From: Prinsepia uniflora
Lineage: Eukaryota; Streptophyta; Magnoliopsida; Rosales; Rosaceae
Assembly (NCBI GenBank): GCA_032719365.1
Contig: CM064862.1
Span: forward strand, 52,977,840 to 53,041,839
Direction: 5' to 3'
Length of the DNA: 64,000 bases
Positions within the stretch are counted from its first letter, which is position 1. Every line of letters starts with the position of its first letter. The notes beneath the pieces are model-generated. The model ran no database searches and was not told where the DNA came from. It was given only the letters and a program-made list of their open reading frames with translations. Below are positions 1 to 12,000 of this stretch, one piece after another. The position numbers and the translations under genes were made by a program.

Positions 1-1222
1 AAACTGTTTCCCCACTTTAATTTCATCATTTGATCACTCCAAGATCACGACTCAACTTCAAATTTTGCTTACTGTTACCAGGTCCGTTCAGAGACAATTG
101 GGCATCGATTTTCTTCGTTCTTTCGATGATTCTGATCGTGGCAATCCCAGAAAGCTCAAAGTGAGCTCAATTTTGATCCTCAGAGCCCATCTCTCAACAT
201 TCGAATTTTCCCCCCAAAATTTCTAAAATTCGATTTATGGTTCTACTACTCACTCTCAGTCCCCGTGTTTCCCCAGCTAATTCAGTCTCTCCAAACCCTC
301 AATTTTCTCTCAAGAACGGCTAAGGAAGGAAGCCAATTCTCCCTTCTCCCCTGCTCTGTTCTGCTCATCTGTACAAAGAAAACAATTGAGTGCTCTGATT
401 CCATTTCCAACAGCACCAGCTTTAGAGAAAATCCTCCCATATTCTGCCTTCAGCACGCCCATGTCTCCCACTCAAAGAAAAACCAGTTCCCCCCGTGCTC
501 TGATCAACATCCCCAATTGCATAAAAAATTCACCAGCCCAGTGTTCTCTATTCCCCACAAGGAACTCAAAACATTAACAATGGTGTCCACTACCTCAAAA
601 CCATTTAACAATTCCCCCTTTACAACTCACAATTGTCCACTAGCTTCAAATTCTGATCCCACGCCCTGTACACTTGCCTCCTAATAGTTAAAACAATTCC
701 ACAAACCCACTCACGGCTGTTTCAAATTCCAACAGCCAAATTACCATTTTGCCCTTCCTTTGGCAATTTACCAAAATGCCCATCACGCATCTAGACCCGT
801 AACTTGGTCATTCGAACTCCGATTGACGCGTGCCGCCTGTCTACGGACTCAGGGTATCGAGCACTTCCTAACGGTCTTCGGCCTTTGGCCATCGGGCCTC
901 CCGGTCGAAAAGTCAACATTTTCCCCCTTTTTGTCCAAATTACGAAAATGCCCTTGATCTTCCGAACGTCATAACTTTCATCTCGAACGTCGGAATTGGT
1001 CGTGCCACCTGTCTATGAACTCGCGACGTACCAAACTACGTCACGGTCATCGGTCAAAGTCCATTTGACCTCCCGATCGAAAAGTCAACGTTTTGCCCAC
1101 GCCTAGGGGCAAAACGGTCATTTTGCACCTTTCGTCCAATTTCACTCAACTAATCCCAGATTAGTCATTCTAAGTCACAATTAATTTATATTTAATCCCG
1201 AAACTCGGGACGAGTCGTTACA
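1..1222 (-). mobile_element. 3' LTR (partial) of a LARD-like gypsy element
   Basis: This segment matches 6510-7722 almost base for base, so position 1 lies inside a 3.3-kb LTR whose first two thirds are outside the window. It ends in TTACA, which on the minus strand is the usual TGTAA start of chromovirus LTRs. A polypurine tract follows directly on the minus strand (1223-1238), so this is the 3' LTR of a minus-strand element. The two copies differ by a few percent, with small indels near 770-830. Short reading frames here are not genes. Confidence 0.88.
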
Positions 1223-1238
1223 ATCTTCCCCCTTTAAA
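1223..1238 (-). other. Polypurine tract
   Basis: On the minus strand this reads TTTAAAGGGGGAAGAT and abuts the TGTAAC start of the 3' LTR. This is the position and composition of the plus-strand DNA primer in gypsy elements. Confidence 0.8.
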
Positions 1239-4200
1239 TAATTTCGTCCTCGAAATTCCAACTTTCCTTATTCCACATCCACCTCGTGAAAAACAATTTG
1301 GTCTCACAACACGTGTACACTTGTACACGCACTAACTGGAACAGCAGTTGTCTGTACCCATACATCCCATCACAGTCTTACATCGTATCGACTACACTCG
1401 ACCACCTCGAGTGAATTTAATCACCTGATCCGCGTTAAAATTGCTTAACAATTTCTCCATTAAGCTGACTCCTTTAGCTAGACGGTTCCTTTCAATCACT
1501 AATAAACACTGATGTCTGCTCCCACTGGGAGTCACCAAATCCCCCTTGTCAGTCCACGCTGACACTACCAGCCAAACTGTCACCACTAAGCTTTACCACC
1601 CTAGTGAAGCTCCAATCATTAACTAATCAGTGACATCACCTTGTACTACATCCCCCTCAATGTGGCGTAAGATCAACAACATGGTCTCACCTCGCAGGGC
1701 AAGCTCAATCCTGCGACATATATCAATCTCAAAGTTCACAACATGGTCTAACCACCAACTCACTCATCTTGAGTATACGTATACTGTCAACTTACTCAAT
1801 CAAGTGGTGTAACTGGAACACATTGAATACTAGCCCATCAGTGATCACACATCTCAACACTAGAGTTTCACTAGCCATCCATGGCCAAGAGCACCTGCTC
1901 ATACAATCACTGAACCCAACAAAATCACTCTGCTCAGTGCACAGTATCCAATGTCCAGTCCACGATCACAACCAATCCAATGATATTGGAACTAAGCTGA
2001 TTACCAACACGTTCAACCACACACCACTGGTACATTCCATGTACCGTCACTAGGCACCACTCAGCCTATCCAGTATCGATCCTCGTACAACGTACAGGGT
2101 ACGTACATCCAAAATGTACCAATCCAAGCACGCTCACCAAGGCATATTCAGTCATGCCAAATGAGTAGCCAATCTCACTTACGCCTACTGAGACGCACCA
2201 ACTCCGAATCTATCGGATAGTCGCACAAACGATTTCCGTACCACATTCGATTGACTTCGAAAGAAGCCAATCCCATTATTCACAAGTCAAATCCTCGAGT
2301 CAATGCATAAACATTCCAACTCGCTCGAGTACCGTCTCATACCGGATTAATTTCGAAAAGAAGTTCAATCCAACCATTCCCATATCCAAATATTTAAAAC
2401 AGGGCAATAAGCTCTTCACTTAACCCGATCAACAAGATCACAATTCAAATCCATCACCACGTCACCCGATCCGTAACATCACGATCCTAGATCGTCATAC
2501 TGCCCAATGTCCACAACATCACAATCTAGATCCACCTAGGGTCCACACAAGCTCACTTATTTACTATCCGCCTGGAATCTAATCGTAGGGTCCTACACCC
2601 TCTTGAATCCTTCGTCAAATTTCATTAGGTGGAATGATGGCCTCGATTTTCACCACCAATCTAGAATTATACACAACTCTTTGTGTCCAATGACCCAAGG
2701 CCAATCATGAGTCCACCAACCAATACACACTCAACGTGCTGGTAACAATAGTCAATGTCACCGATGCGGAAACGAGCACTCCTCTCGTCTCCTCAATCAC
2801 ACCTCTCCTCGAATATGAAGTTCCAACCATGTTAAAAACAGACATGCTCCCAACGAGATGTCAAGTTCAACCACTGGACTGCCCACATCCTCAACTCACT
2901 TGGACATCCACGTGTCCGTAGTCAATCCATTATTATTTCGTTCTCACATCCCAACCTTTACAGGTTCAATACTCGGTTTTCCAAGTTGTTCTCAATTACA
3001 AATCCCCACATTTAAACCACCAATGATTTCCTCGTCTTTTCCAATTTCAGTAATTTCCTTGTACTTTCCGGGGATATTAGAAACAAACAATCACATCAAT
3101 CTCGGAGTTGACATAGACTCCCCAAATCCACTAATTCTCATGACGTAAAGGGTGTCATCCCAAGATTCATCAAGTCTCAATCATACCTTTTTATCCACTC
3201 ATCACTTGTCATCTCATCACTGTTGGGACTGATCCCAAAACATCACAATCTCCGCTGGATCCCATCTAGTCCAAGACTTAATCACTAACGAATCTCAGAT
3301 ACCGAACATATGTCCATCATGACGGTGTCACATCCCAACTCGTGGCTCATCGTCATCACAATCACAGACACCAGCACCAGCGCTAGTACCAGCACCAACA
3401 CACTATCAACAAAACTAGTAGCAGCACACATGCATCCATACTAGCACACAGTGTGTAAATCTGACAACCTTGGATCTCCGCTCATACCGAGCGACGATCC
3501 CGTACCTCTACTCGTACCCCACAACTATGGGTACCACCATTTTGACAATCCACAGCAAGGTACTGAACGTTCCCTGAACGTCCCCCAATTCTCAACGACA
3601 ACCACACCAAATACCCTCGATAGCCAATCATCTCTACACAACTATCGACCAACAGTCGTCGCTATCGAGATCCGTATTCACACATCACACTATCACCCGA
3701 TCTAACCCGGGATTCCATATAATAGCTCATAACCGTATCCGTGGATCGAATCCCATAGTTCTGACTAGACTCACTAGAGTCATCCACAGGGTCATCCATG
3801 ACCTCAGCTGCTCTTCGCAGCACAAGTTCTCATTTAGAGTTCACCTTTTCAACCCATTATATACTAGGGTTCCACAATCACACCCTATGGTTCAGAGAAA
3901 CCTAACTGCTCTCTGCAAAACAATCCACCATCCGACCGACCCCGCGGTCCTGACATCGTATAGACGTCAATTACAATCCTACCATCAACTCAATGTGGGT
4001 CCCACCACTAAGGTCATCGGCCAACTCCGATGTACCAACATCCCTTACCCTAGCAATCACCACTAGGGGTCACATTTTGGACCATTACTCAACTGAGATT
4101 CACATTCCCAAATCACAATTCGGGTGAGATTCCCTGAACCCAGCTGCGCCCAGTAGCACGACATTCTAATATCACATGACCGAACAGACGGTCCCACATT

Positions 4201-4396
4201 ACCAGTTCATCACAAATAACCCCACTTGGGTCGAATCACAGTAAAGCACGGCGTATCAGGCCAATCACAATCTATCCACTATCCATAATTCATTCTCACT
4301 AACTATTAATCCAACACCCTAACTATCAGGTTAATAACGATCTGCAGTTCAAAGAGACATCACATCTTCGATCTGCGCGCACAAAAAGAGCAAACA
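1239..4396 (-). other. Non-coding interior of the LARD-like element
   Basis: About 3.2 kb between the polypurine tract and the primer site. All frames are broken and no polyprotein motif is visible on either strand. The sequence is rich in short CA/TCA-type words and loosely repeated phrases, including a run of CAGCACCAG-like units near 3360-3430. I see no host gene here. Confidence 0.7.
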
Positions 4397-4409
4397 TGCA
4401 CTGATACCA
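4397..4409 (-). other. Primer-binding site (initiator Met tRNA type)
   Basis: On the minus strand this reads TGGTATCAGTGCA, two bases after the LTR end TGTCA. It matches the common plant iMet-tRNA site TGGTATCAGAGC with one substitution. Confidence 0.78.
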
Positions 4410-4411
4410 CT

Positions 4412-7400
4412 TGACACGACCCATCCCAATCCCCCGAGGATTACCATCGAATGTGTCATGCTCCCGTCTGACACGGGGTGTCAGACTAGGGATAACCAAA
4501 AGTCACTGCCCAAACGGGCTTCCAGAGTGCGCAAGGATCGATGGAGGAGGTGTGCGATGTCCCAGTCTCTACTGCAGTCACATCCGTGATCAACCTGAAG
4601 GGCATTAAAAACAATTAAAAACTGTGAGTGGACAAAAATAAACATGTTCATAACACATTTCATAAAGACATTTATGCCCTTCAATAAAAACGTATGCATG
4701 CCTCGAAAACCAGTAATAAAAACGTTTACTCAATAAGCCATTAGGGTCATAGCCCAAAACCGTAAACCAAAACCAAGTGTGGGAACTCAGCCCAAAACTA
4801 TAGGATACCAAATCCGTAAATACAAAATCATGTGGGCCACCGCCCAAATCCATAAACATAAGTCTAACTGAAAAACCATTTCATAGATCCAATAGTTCAT
4901 ATTTACCACATTACCATCTTCGGCATCCCAGATTCCTAGCGTCCCAGACGCTTGACGTCTCAGACGTCATATCTCACAGTATAATAAGCAACGCGTGCTG
5001 CTCGAGGTCTCTCCGGGTCAATATCTCTCACATCCCAGATTTCTAACGTCCCAGACGTCTAATCATAGCAATCCTGCCCCTGAGTCACTATACGGTCTGG
5101 TAGCTCTGTACAATGACCCCTCGCAGGCAATGCACCGTGACTTCCCCATTGTTCCAGACACCTGGAGGAGACCATCACATATCCTCGTATCAAGATGTTA
5201 TATGAAAAACAGTTTTGTTAAATCATTTTACAACATCTCAATGGGCCCTGCCCAAAATCTCCATAAAACATCACAATTCCATTTAGGGTCCCCGACCCGA
5301 AATCACATTTATAAAACATAGGATCCCAGACCCGAAATCACATTTATTAAACATAGGGTCCCATTCCCGAAATCACATTTATAACCCAACTGGGCCTCAT
5401 GCCCGATTTTGTAAACCACTGGGCCCACAGTCCGATTTTGTAAACCACCAGGCCGACGACCCAAAATTTGTAAATCAACTGAGCCCCTGGCCCGATAGTA
5501 TAACTCAAATGGGTCTCAGCCCGATTTTGTAACAACTGGGCTTCTAGCCCGATTTCATTAAGCAACTGGGCCCCCGACCCGATTACGTAACTCAAATGGA
5601 CTCCAAGTCCGAGGTTTCCAAAACAATTGGGCCTCAAGCCCGAGTTCATATTTCCAATTTCAAAACCATTTCATCACATTATTCATAAAACTATAAGCAC
5701 GTGAAATCATAATAAAACCGTCAGCCTCGATATACGTGCAATACGGAAAACATCTCGAAATACGTGCAACATATGTGAAATTAATAATCACAATCACCAT
5801 CATAGACATCATGTGTAAAACATATAAAACCATTAGGCATGCATAGAATTTATAAAACCAAAGTCCACTCACAGACCGTCCAACGATACGCCTCGATACG
5901 CGTGCCATAGGCCTTCCCGGGCCAGACCACTATCACCGGGACTCCCAATCCTGTCCAAATCAAATTAGAGGGTCACTAACCTCTTCATTAACCTCCTATT
6001 AATGTCCTGTAATTTTCCCGAATTTTTAACTATTTTTAAACTCGATTTAAAACCTTCGGACGTCCCGAACAATATCGAAACGGTGTCCGATCGATACGAA
6101 ACCAATCCCAAAATATTCGTTACATTAAATAGGACAGAAGTCATGTTGACATCACCTCAAGATTCGTGCCCACGTGCCGCCGTGAGTGGCTGCACGTGAA
6201 ACCCTTGCGCCTTACTACAGTACCTTCGTCCTCGCCCGGATTACTGATAAACGGATCCCCGCGACCCGCGAACAGACCCAACTGGTTTCCTATCAATTCA
6301 GCCTCAATTCTTTCAATTGAACATTCAAACAGTTTCGTTTTAAGTCTAATTAGAGTTCTGTAAACTCAATTACCTGATTACTTACCTCAATCCTTCAAAT
6401 CAAAGATGAACTTTCGAAGAACACCAAAGCACTGTTCATCCTTCGAAATTCATCAATGTCAACTGATTTCTTCCAATTGATCCACCCAGTAGCTTCAGTG
6501 GACCATGAGAAACTGTTTCCCCACTTCAATTTGATCGTTTGATCACTCCAAGATCACGACTCAACTTCAAATTTTGCTTACTGTTACCAGGTCCGTTCAG
6601 AGCCAATTGGGTATCGATTTTCTTCGTTCTTTAGATGATTCTGATCGTCGCAATCCCAGAAAGCTCAAAGTGAGCTCAATTTTGATCCTCAGAGCCTATC
6701 TCTCAACATTCGAATTTCCCCCCCAAAATTTCTAAAATTCGATTTCTGGTTTTACTACTCACTCTCAGTCCCCGTGTTTCCCCAACTAATCCAGTCTCTC
6801 CAAACCCTCAATTTTCTCTCAAGAACGGCTAAGGAAGGAAGCCAATTCTCCCTTCTCCCCTGCTCTGTTCTGCTCATCTGTACAAAGAAAACAATTGAGT
6901 GCTCTGATTCCATTTCCAACAGCACCAGCTTTAGAGAAAATCCTCCCATATTATGCCTTCAGCACGCCCATGTCTCCCACTCAAAGCAAAACCAGTCCCC
7001 CCGTGCTCTGATCAACATCCCCAATTGCATAAACAATTCACCAGCCCAGTGTTCTCTGTTCCCCACAAGGAACTCAAAACATTAACAATGGTGTCCACTA
7101 CCTCAAAACCATTTAACAATTCCCCCTTTACAACTCAAAATTGTCCACTAGCTTCAAATTCTAATCCCACGTCCTGTACACTTGCTTCCTAATCGTTAAA
7201 ACAATTCCACGAACCCACTCACGGCTGTTTCAAATTGCAACAGCCAAATTACCATTTGCCCTTCCTTTGGCAATTTACCAAAATGCCCCTCACACATCTA
7301 GGCCTGTAACTTGGTCATTTGAACTCAGCGTGCCGCCTGTCTACGGACTCAGGGTATCGGGAACTTCCTAACGGTCCTCGGCCCTCGGCCATCGGGCCTC

Positions 7401-7722
7401 CCAGTCGAAAAGTCAACATTTTCCCCCTTTTTGTCCAAATTACAAAAATGCCCTTGAACTTCCGAACATCATAACTTTCACCTCGAACATCGGAATTGGT
7501 CGTGCCACCTGTCTATGAACTCGCGACGTCCCAAACTACGTCACGGTCATCAATCAAAGTCCATTTGACCGCCCGATCGAAAAGTCAACGTTTTGCCCAC
7601 GCCTAGGGGCAAAACGGTCATTTTGCACCTTTCGTCCAATTTCACTCAACTAATCCTAGATTAGTCATTCTAAGTCACGATTAATTTATATTTAATCCCG
7701 AAACTCGAGACGGGTCGTTACA
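4412..7722 (-). mobile_element. 5' LTR of the LARD-like element
   Basis: The LTR is 3311 bp with TG..CA ends on the minus strand. From right to left on the element strand it holds a promoter-side part (U3) with two W-box-rich modules near 7280-7590, a central part, and a downstream part (4939-5640) with an unusual series of short hairpins described separately. Its right 1213 bp match 1-1222. Confidence 0.85.
4939..5653 (-). repeat. Array of short GC-rich hairpins inside the LTR
   Basis: A series of short inverted repeats, typically a 5-bp stem and 3-nt loop. Clear cases are 4939-4951 (GCGTC CCA GACGC), 4953-4969 (TGACGTC TCA GACGTCA, 7-bp stem), 5046-5058 (ACGTC CCA GACGT) and 5286-5298 (GGGTC CCC GACCC). 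From 5243 to 5640 they recur about every 37 bp, separated by spacers such as GATTTTGTAAACCAACT or GAAATCACATTTATAAAACATA. Perfect later copies include GGGCT TCT AGCCC and GGACT CCA AGTCC. The array is probably in the transcribed part of the LTR, because it lies downstream of U3 on the element strand. Confidence 0.8.
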
Positions 7723-8546
7723 TTACATTGGTCACGGGTCGACTCATGATCCATGACCACCGTCTCACAGCAGCCGTCGTGGGCACACAACCACAACCCT
7801 CAGTTTGCCCTCTCTCACATCCTTTCACCACTTCACCAGAAAACATCAGAGGTTGAAGGATTCCATGGAAGATTACTTCCTTGTCTCTGTTTTTCCTTCG
7901 AACTCCAAAACCGTACAACTGAGTTTTTTAAAACGTGTGAGACATATTGAGAGACCGTGAGTAGCTTCCACCACCATCTAGAGGGAGCCAGGTGTCCATT
8001 TTTTTGTGGGCAAGAGTTCAAAACCGGCCAAGTGTCCCCTGTCAATGGGCACAGATTTCAATGCAGTAAAAGACCAAAATACCCTTACTTGACAAATTAG
8101 CATTTTACCCCTCGGAAGTTTTAACTAATAATTAATTCGTCCAAAGTCCGATGATGATGTGCCGCATGTCGTTGTACTCAGGGGATCGAGACCTACCTAA
8201 CGGTCCTCGAACTTCGTGAAAAAGCCGTGTTGTATAAAAAGTCAACAAATTGCCTCTTTTATGCAAATTACCAAACAACCCTCAAGCTTCCGAACACCAT
8301 AACTTTCTCCTCGAATGTCGGAATCGGACGTGCCACATGTCTATGAACTCGTGACGTCCCACACTACGTCACACTCATCGGCCAAAGTCCATTTGACCAC
8401 CCGAATGAAAAGTCAACATTTTTGCCCATTCCATGGGCAAAATCGTCTTTTTGCACCGTCCATCCGTCTTCGTCCAACTAATTACTGATTAACTTTACTA
8501 ATCTGTCATTAATCACTAATCTAAACCCAATTTTCGGGACGGTAGT
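7723..8546 (-). mobile_element. Diverged chromovirus-type LTR fragment
   Basis: From about 8090 this parallels the promoter-side end of the LTRs at 700-1222 and 46790-47188: the phrases GTGCCACATGTCTATGAACT, ACGTCCCACACTACGTCAC and AAAAGTCAACATTTTTGCCC occur in the same order. It stops at TTTTCGGGACGG without the terminal TTACA, so it is truncated. The LARD-like element seems to have inserted into or beside this older copy. Confidence 0.65.
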
Positions 8547-10950
8547 CTCCATATTGTATAAGGATTTTAGTCCTTCTTCTTTTTGTATTCTTATTTTCAA
8601 TTCCTTTACTTGTAGGAAAGATTTTAATTAGATTTCTTAATTATTTAGGAAATCTTTTCCTTATAGAATTGGATTAAAAACTCCTATTTTTAAGAGGATT
8701 AATTATTCTCTTATAAATAGAGGTACTGGGGTTTATGAAGGGGGGCCAAATTTACCTCTTGAAGGTCCCCGAAACTCTGTTAAAATTCATAATTCAATTC
8801 ATGTCCTTAGTTTAGAGTTTTGTAATCTTAATTCAAGCACTCTTTACAATTCAAGCATCTTAATTTCAGCACATCTACCTTGAGGGAGTTTTCCTTCATC
8901 TCTTTTATTCATTGTCCTTTTATTATTTCTTGCTTCATTTATGTTTATGCACCTTTTAATTATGTCCTTGTTTTATTCAATAATGTTTGAGTAGTGTAAT
9001 TAGGGCTAGGGGTACTTGAAGCCCTAGCCATGTTAGTTCTTATTTGATTTCTGGCTCTTGATTATGATTGTTATGCATGCCTGGATTTGTTGGATTACTG
9101 CGCTTCATGAACTCAATTTATGTTTATAAGCTTAGCTACCTTATTTGTGTATAATTGTTGATGTAATTGCTTGACGGATCACCTCGATTTTTTTTGTTTA
9201 CCCTGTAATTTTTAGCATCACGTTTAAGGGGGAGGGACTCTTATTCGTAATCTAAACTCTTGACTCCTTAGGATTGCACATCACTTTTCTAGGGATAATG
9301 TAGTGTCATTAAATCTTCTTCATGTTTCATGCATTATCACGCACCATCGGTAATAGTTGTTTAAAGGCGGGTACATCACGCTTAAACATGAAATCGAAGA
9401 GAAGATAATATGTGTAGGGTGAGCCTTAGCCCGACCTCTACATAGGCACTTAATTCAGATACGTGCATAGTAATCTAATTAAGGAAATCTAATGGAACTA
9501 TAACTGGTAAAGGTGGATAGAAACCCTAGCTTAACTTAGCTAGTTATTATTAGTTAATTTACTTCCTTCATAAAACGTGACAACGCCCCATATTTGCATT
9601 TTAATTACTCCACTTAAGTCAATTGAGTTAAACGAAATTGGATATCATTGAGCAAGTCTTCGTGGGATTGACATTTTCTTGCATCTATATTATTTACACG
9701 TCTTGTGCGCTTGTAAAGTTTATTACATGTAGAGGTTTTGCCTAGTACATCTTTTGTGCTTGGTAAAATCTCTATCTGATGAACGGGACGGAGAGGATCC
9801 CGAGAGGGCCGGTTGAGATTACAGTTTTTGTAATATCCTGGAATAGAGACAGGTGTTTGGTCTTGCCTTGGTGAGTAGGCAAGAGTGTTGAGTTGAGGAG
9901 CTGATTCCCTAGAATTGGGACATGCGAGCCAATACTCTGACTAGTGCAGTGATGGAATCACCTAGTGGATTTGCGTAGAAGGTGTGACAAAGGACGGATT
10001 AGATTTCCCCTAGATTGTTGTGATTTGGATGTGATCCTAGGGATAGATTGGTGGATTATCCGTTACTCCTCTGTTGAGCATTGAGGAGCCAGTAGTGTTG
10101 GGAAGTCTTGAATTTTCATGATTGGCCTGTTGGTGGGACCAGAGGAAATCACTAAGGAAGAGTATTCAGCTTTTTACAAGAGTTTTACCAATGACTAGCT
10201 AGAAGATACCCATCTTGAGAGTTACGGCTTAGAGATCGGGAAAGTACTATAGAATGACTGTTCGAGTTATGGGACACGTGTTGTGAAGTCCCTAGATGGC
10301 TCAGTAAGCTTGAGGATGATGCCGGTTGTGTCAACATTCCTAGTGGTATCCCTTACAAGATTTACTGAGGTTGCTACCTCAAAGGGAGGTTGAGTTAAGA
10401 TAGACTTGAGGGTGTAACACAGATACCCTGTTGGAATTGGTTTTGACTTGACTTAAAGTCAAGAATTTGGTTGAAAGACATGTTTTGGACGCATGTATTG
10501 TATGCTCGGATATGTGATTCCCGAATTGACTTCAGAAGTGAAATTTCCCCGAGATGGCATACGAATAGTGTTGTGGTAATAGTTGGCCATCGTGAGTTGG
10601 TCGTGGAGTATCAACGGTGATACTGTTATTGTATACCAAGGATTCATATGTGTCAAAATGGGAATGGATTTCGGGAAATGTGGACCAGTGTTGATTCCTG
10701 GTTATGGAATCATCATTGAGAGAATATAGTGAATGCTCGGAGGACCGATGTAGCGTTGGATTAATATTGATTAACCAAGGTAATTGAGAGATTGGATTCA
10801 CTCAGACTGGATAAGCGTTATCGACCTTTGAGTTGAGGTTTTCTTCTGGGATGTTAGTCCGATGATAGGATTGACTCGGAAGGGAGTCAGTCTAGTATGC
10901 CTTCATGCATGCCTTCATGCTACCTCAGAGGGAGGTTAAGTTACGATAAA
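8547..10950. other. Non-coding repeat-derived DNA with an LTR-like promoter
   Basis: No gene is visible. A TATA-like CTTATAAATAGAGG at 8711 is followed by a long non-coding leader-like stretch, which resembles a plant LTR or TRIM/LARD promoter. From about 9780 to 10950 the sequence is non-coding with recurrent phrases such as GCTACCTCARAGGGAGG (10371 and 10918). I could not find LTR boundaries or a target duplication. A retroelement interior is the most likely origin. Confidence 0.45.
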
Positions 10951-12000
10951 CTTGCTCCACGAAGTGACTTCTTCAAGACTTTGCTAAAGTACGTCTTCTT
11001 GCATTTTGAAATGATCGTCTCGAAGGATAGAGCACATCACTATTTGAATCACTGCGATCATACAGTCATAGCTCCCAAAATCTTCAAAAGAGTAAAACAA
11101 TAAAGATATATTAAAATAATATATATATACATACAAAAGCAAAGAAAACAAAACTGCAGCAACAATTGATACAAAATCAAAGAAAGAATTTGGCGGAAAC
11201 AAAAGAAAAAAAAACAAAGCTGTTTCTTACCAGCTGAAAAAACAAACAAATGCCTGCTTGCATCCAAGAGTAGCAGTCAAGCTGCTAAGTGTGCGAAGCC
11301 GTTCACACAAGCTGCAGTTAGCAGCCCACGCGAGCACAAGCGGCATGCTAGGCCAAGTCTTGTACGTGTCGAGCCTTCCTTGCCTAGCTGCCCAATTCGC
11401 GCATTATGCCTTGCCTCGTCCAAATCTTGCTTCCAAGCCTGCCATTTGTACTCCCCAACTGCGCACCAAGCCGACCTATCTTCTACACTCGCGCACGAAC
11501 TCAAGTCTGCTTCATGTGTGACGCAACTTTGTTGGATCAAAGCATGCAGTCGGCCCCACCTTCTTTTCATCTCTAATTAGAAAGGGAATCTCTACAATCA
11601 GAAAAAGAAAGAAAGAAAAAACATTACTCTACTTCACCTACAAGACGAGAGAGAGGAAAAAAAAAAAAAAAAAATTTCCCTCTTTCACCCCAGCCAAAAA
11701 TGAAGAAAAGAAAAAGAAGAAATAACTTCTTCTTGTTCTCTAGTATACACAGTCGTGCACCAGCAGCGCTCACAAGCCATCTTTATCACACTAAGGTTAC
11801 ACAAGTCAAATTTTTGAGATGGAGGCTACAAGGGCTCTAACATAAATAAAGAGCAAAACCCTAATGGGCTCTCTATATGGACTTGAGGCTAAACCCTAAT
11901 TACTTATTAGGGTCCAAATATCAATTTGAAGCAAGCCCTATACCTAAGGTTTGCAACTTCAAGTTGGTTCGACAACTTAAGCTCAATTGAATTCTAACAC
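10951..12000 (-). other. Unassigned stretch, possibly an LTR remnant
   Basis: No gene is visible. Read on the minus strand from 11999 it begins TGTTAGAATTC, contains the TATA-like CTCTTTATTTATG near 11850, and is non-coding, as expected for an LTR. No second copy, primer site or target duplication was found, so this stays tentative. The stretch 11580-11720 is purine-rich and low in complexity. Confidence 0.3.

Larger units (their letters stand above)
1..7722 (-). mobile_element. Non-autonomous gypsy-type LTR element (LARD-like), left end missing
   Basis: The element lies on the minus strand: 5' LTR 4412-7722, primer-binding site 4397-4409, non-coding interior 1223-4411, polypurine tract 1223-1238 and 3' LTR up to 1222. 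The LTR starts with TGTAACGAC on the element strand and ends in TGTCA. The interior has no frame longer than about 100 codons and no recognisable gag, protease, reverse transcriptase or integrase. Large LTRs plus a long non-coding interior define LARD elements, which must borrow proteins from a relative. TTACA directly follows the right LTR and may be the 5-bp target duplication; its partner lies outside the window. Confidence 0.82.

Noticed and set aside
1769..3705. Several frames of 60-96 codons in the LARD-like interior
   Set aside because: No domain motif, skewed Ser/Thr/Pro-rich composition from CA-rich DNA, and the stretch lies between an intact primer site and a polypurine tract.
5243..5640. 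Hairpin array considered as a CRISPR-like array
   Set aside because: Units differ in stem sequence, there are no unique spacers of constant length, and the host is a plant; it is inside an LTR.
5347..5649. 100-codon minus-strand frame with repetitive Gly/Leu-rich product
   Set aside because: It is the translation of the hairpin array; the unit length and indels do not preserve a frame across the array.
11200..12000. Complete solo LTR
   Set aside because: A plausible TGTTAGAATTC start on the minus strand was seen, but no left terminus or flanking duplication could be found, so it is kept only as a tentative remnant.
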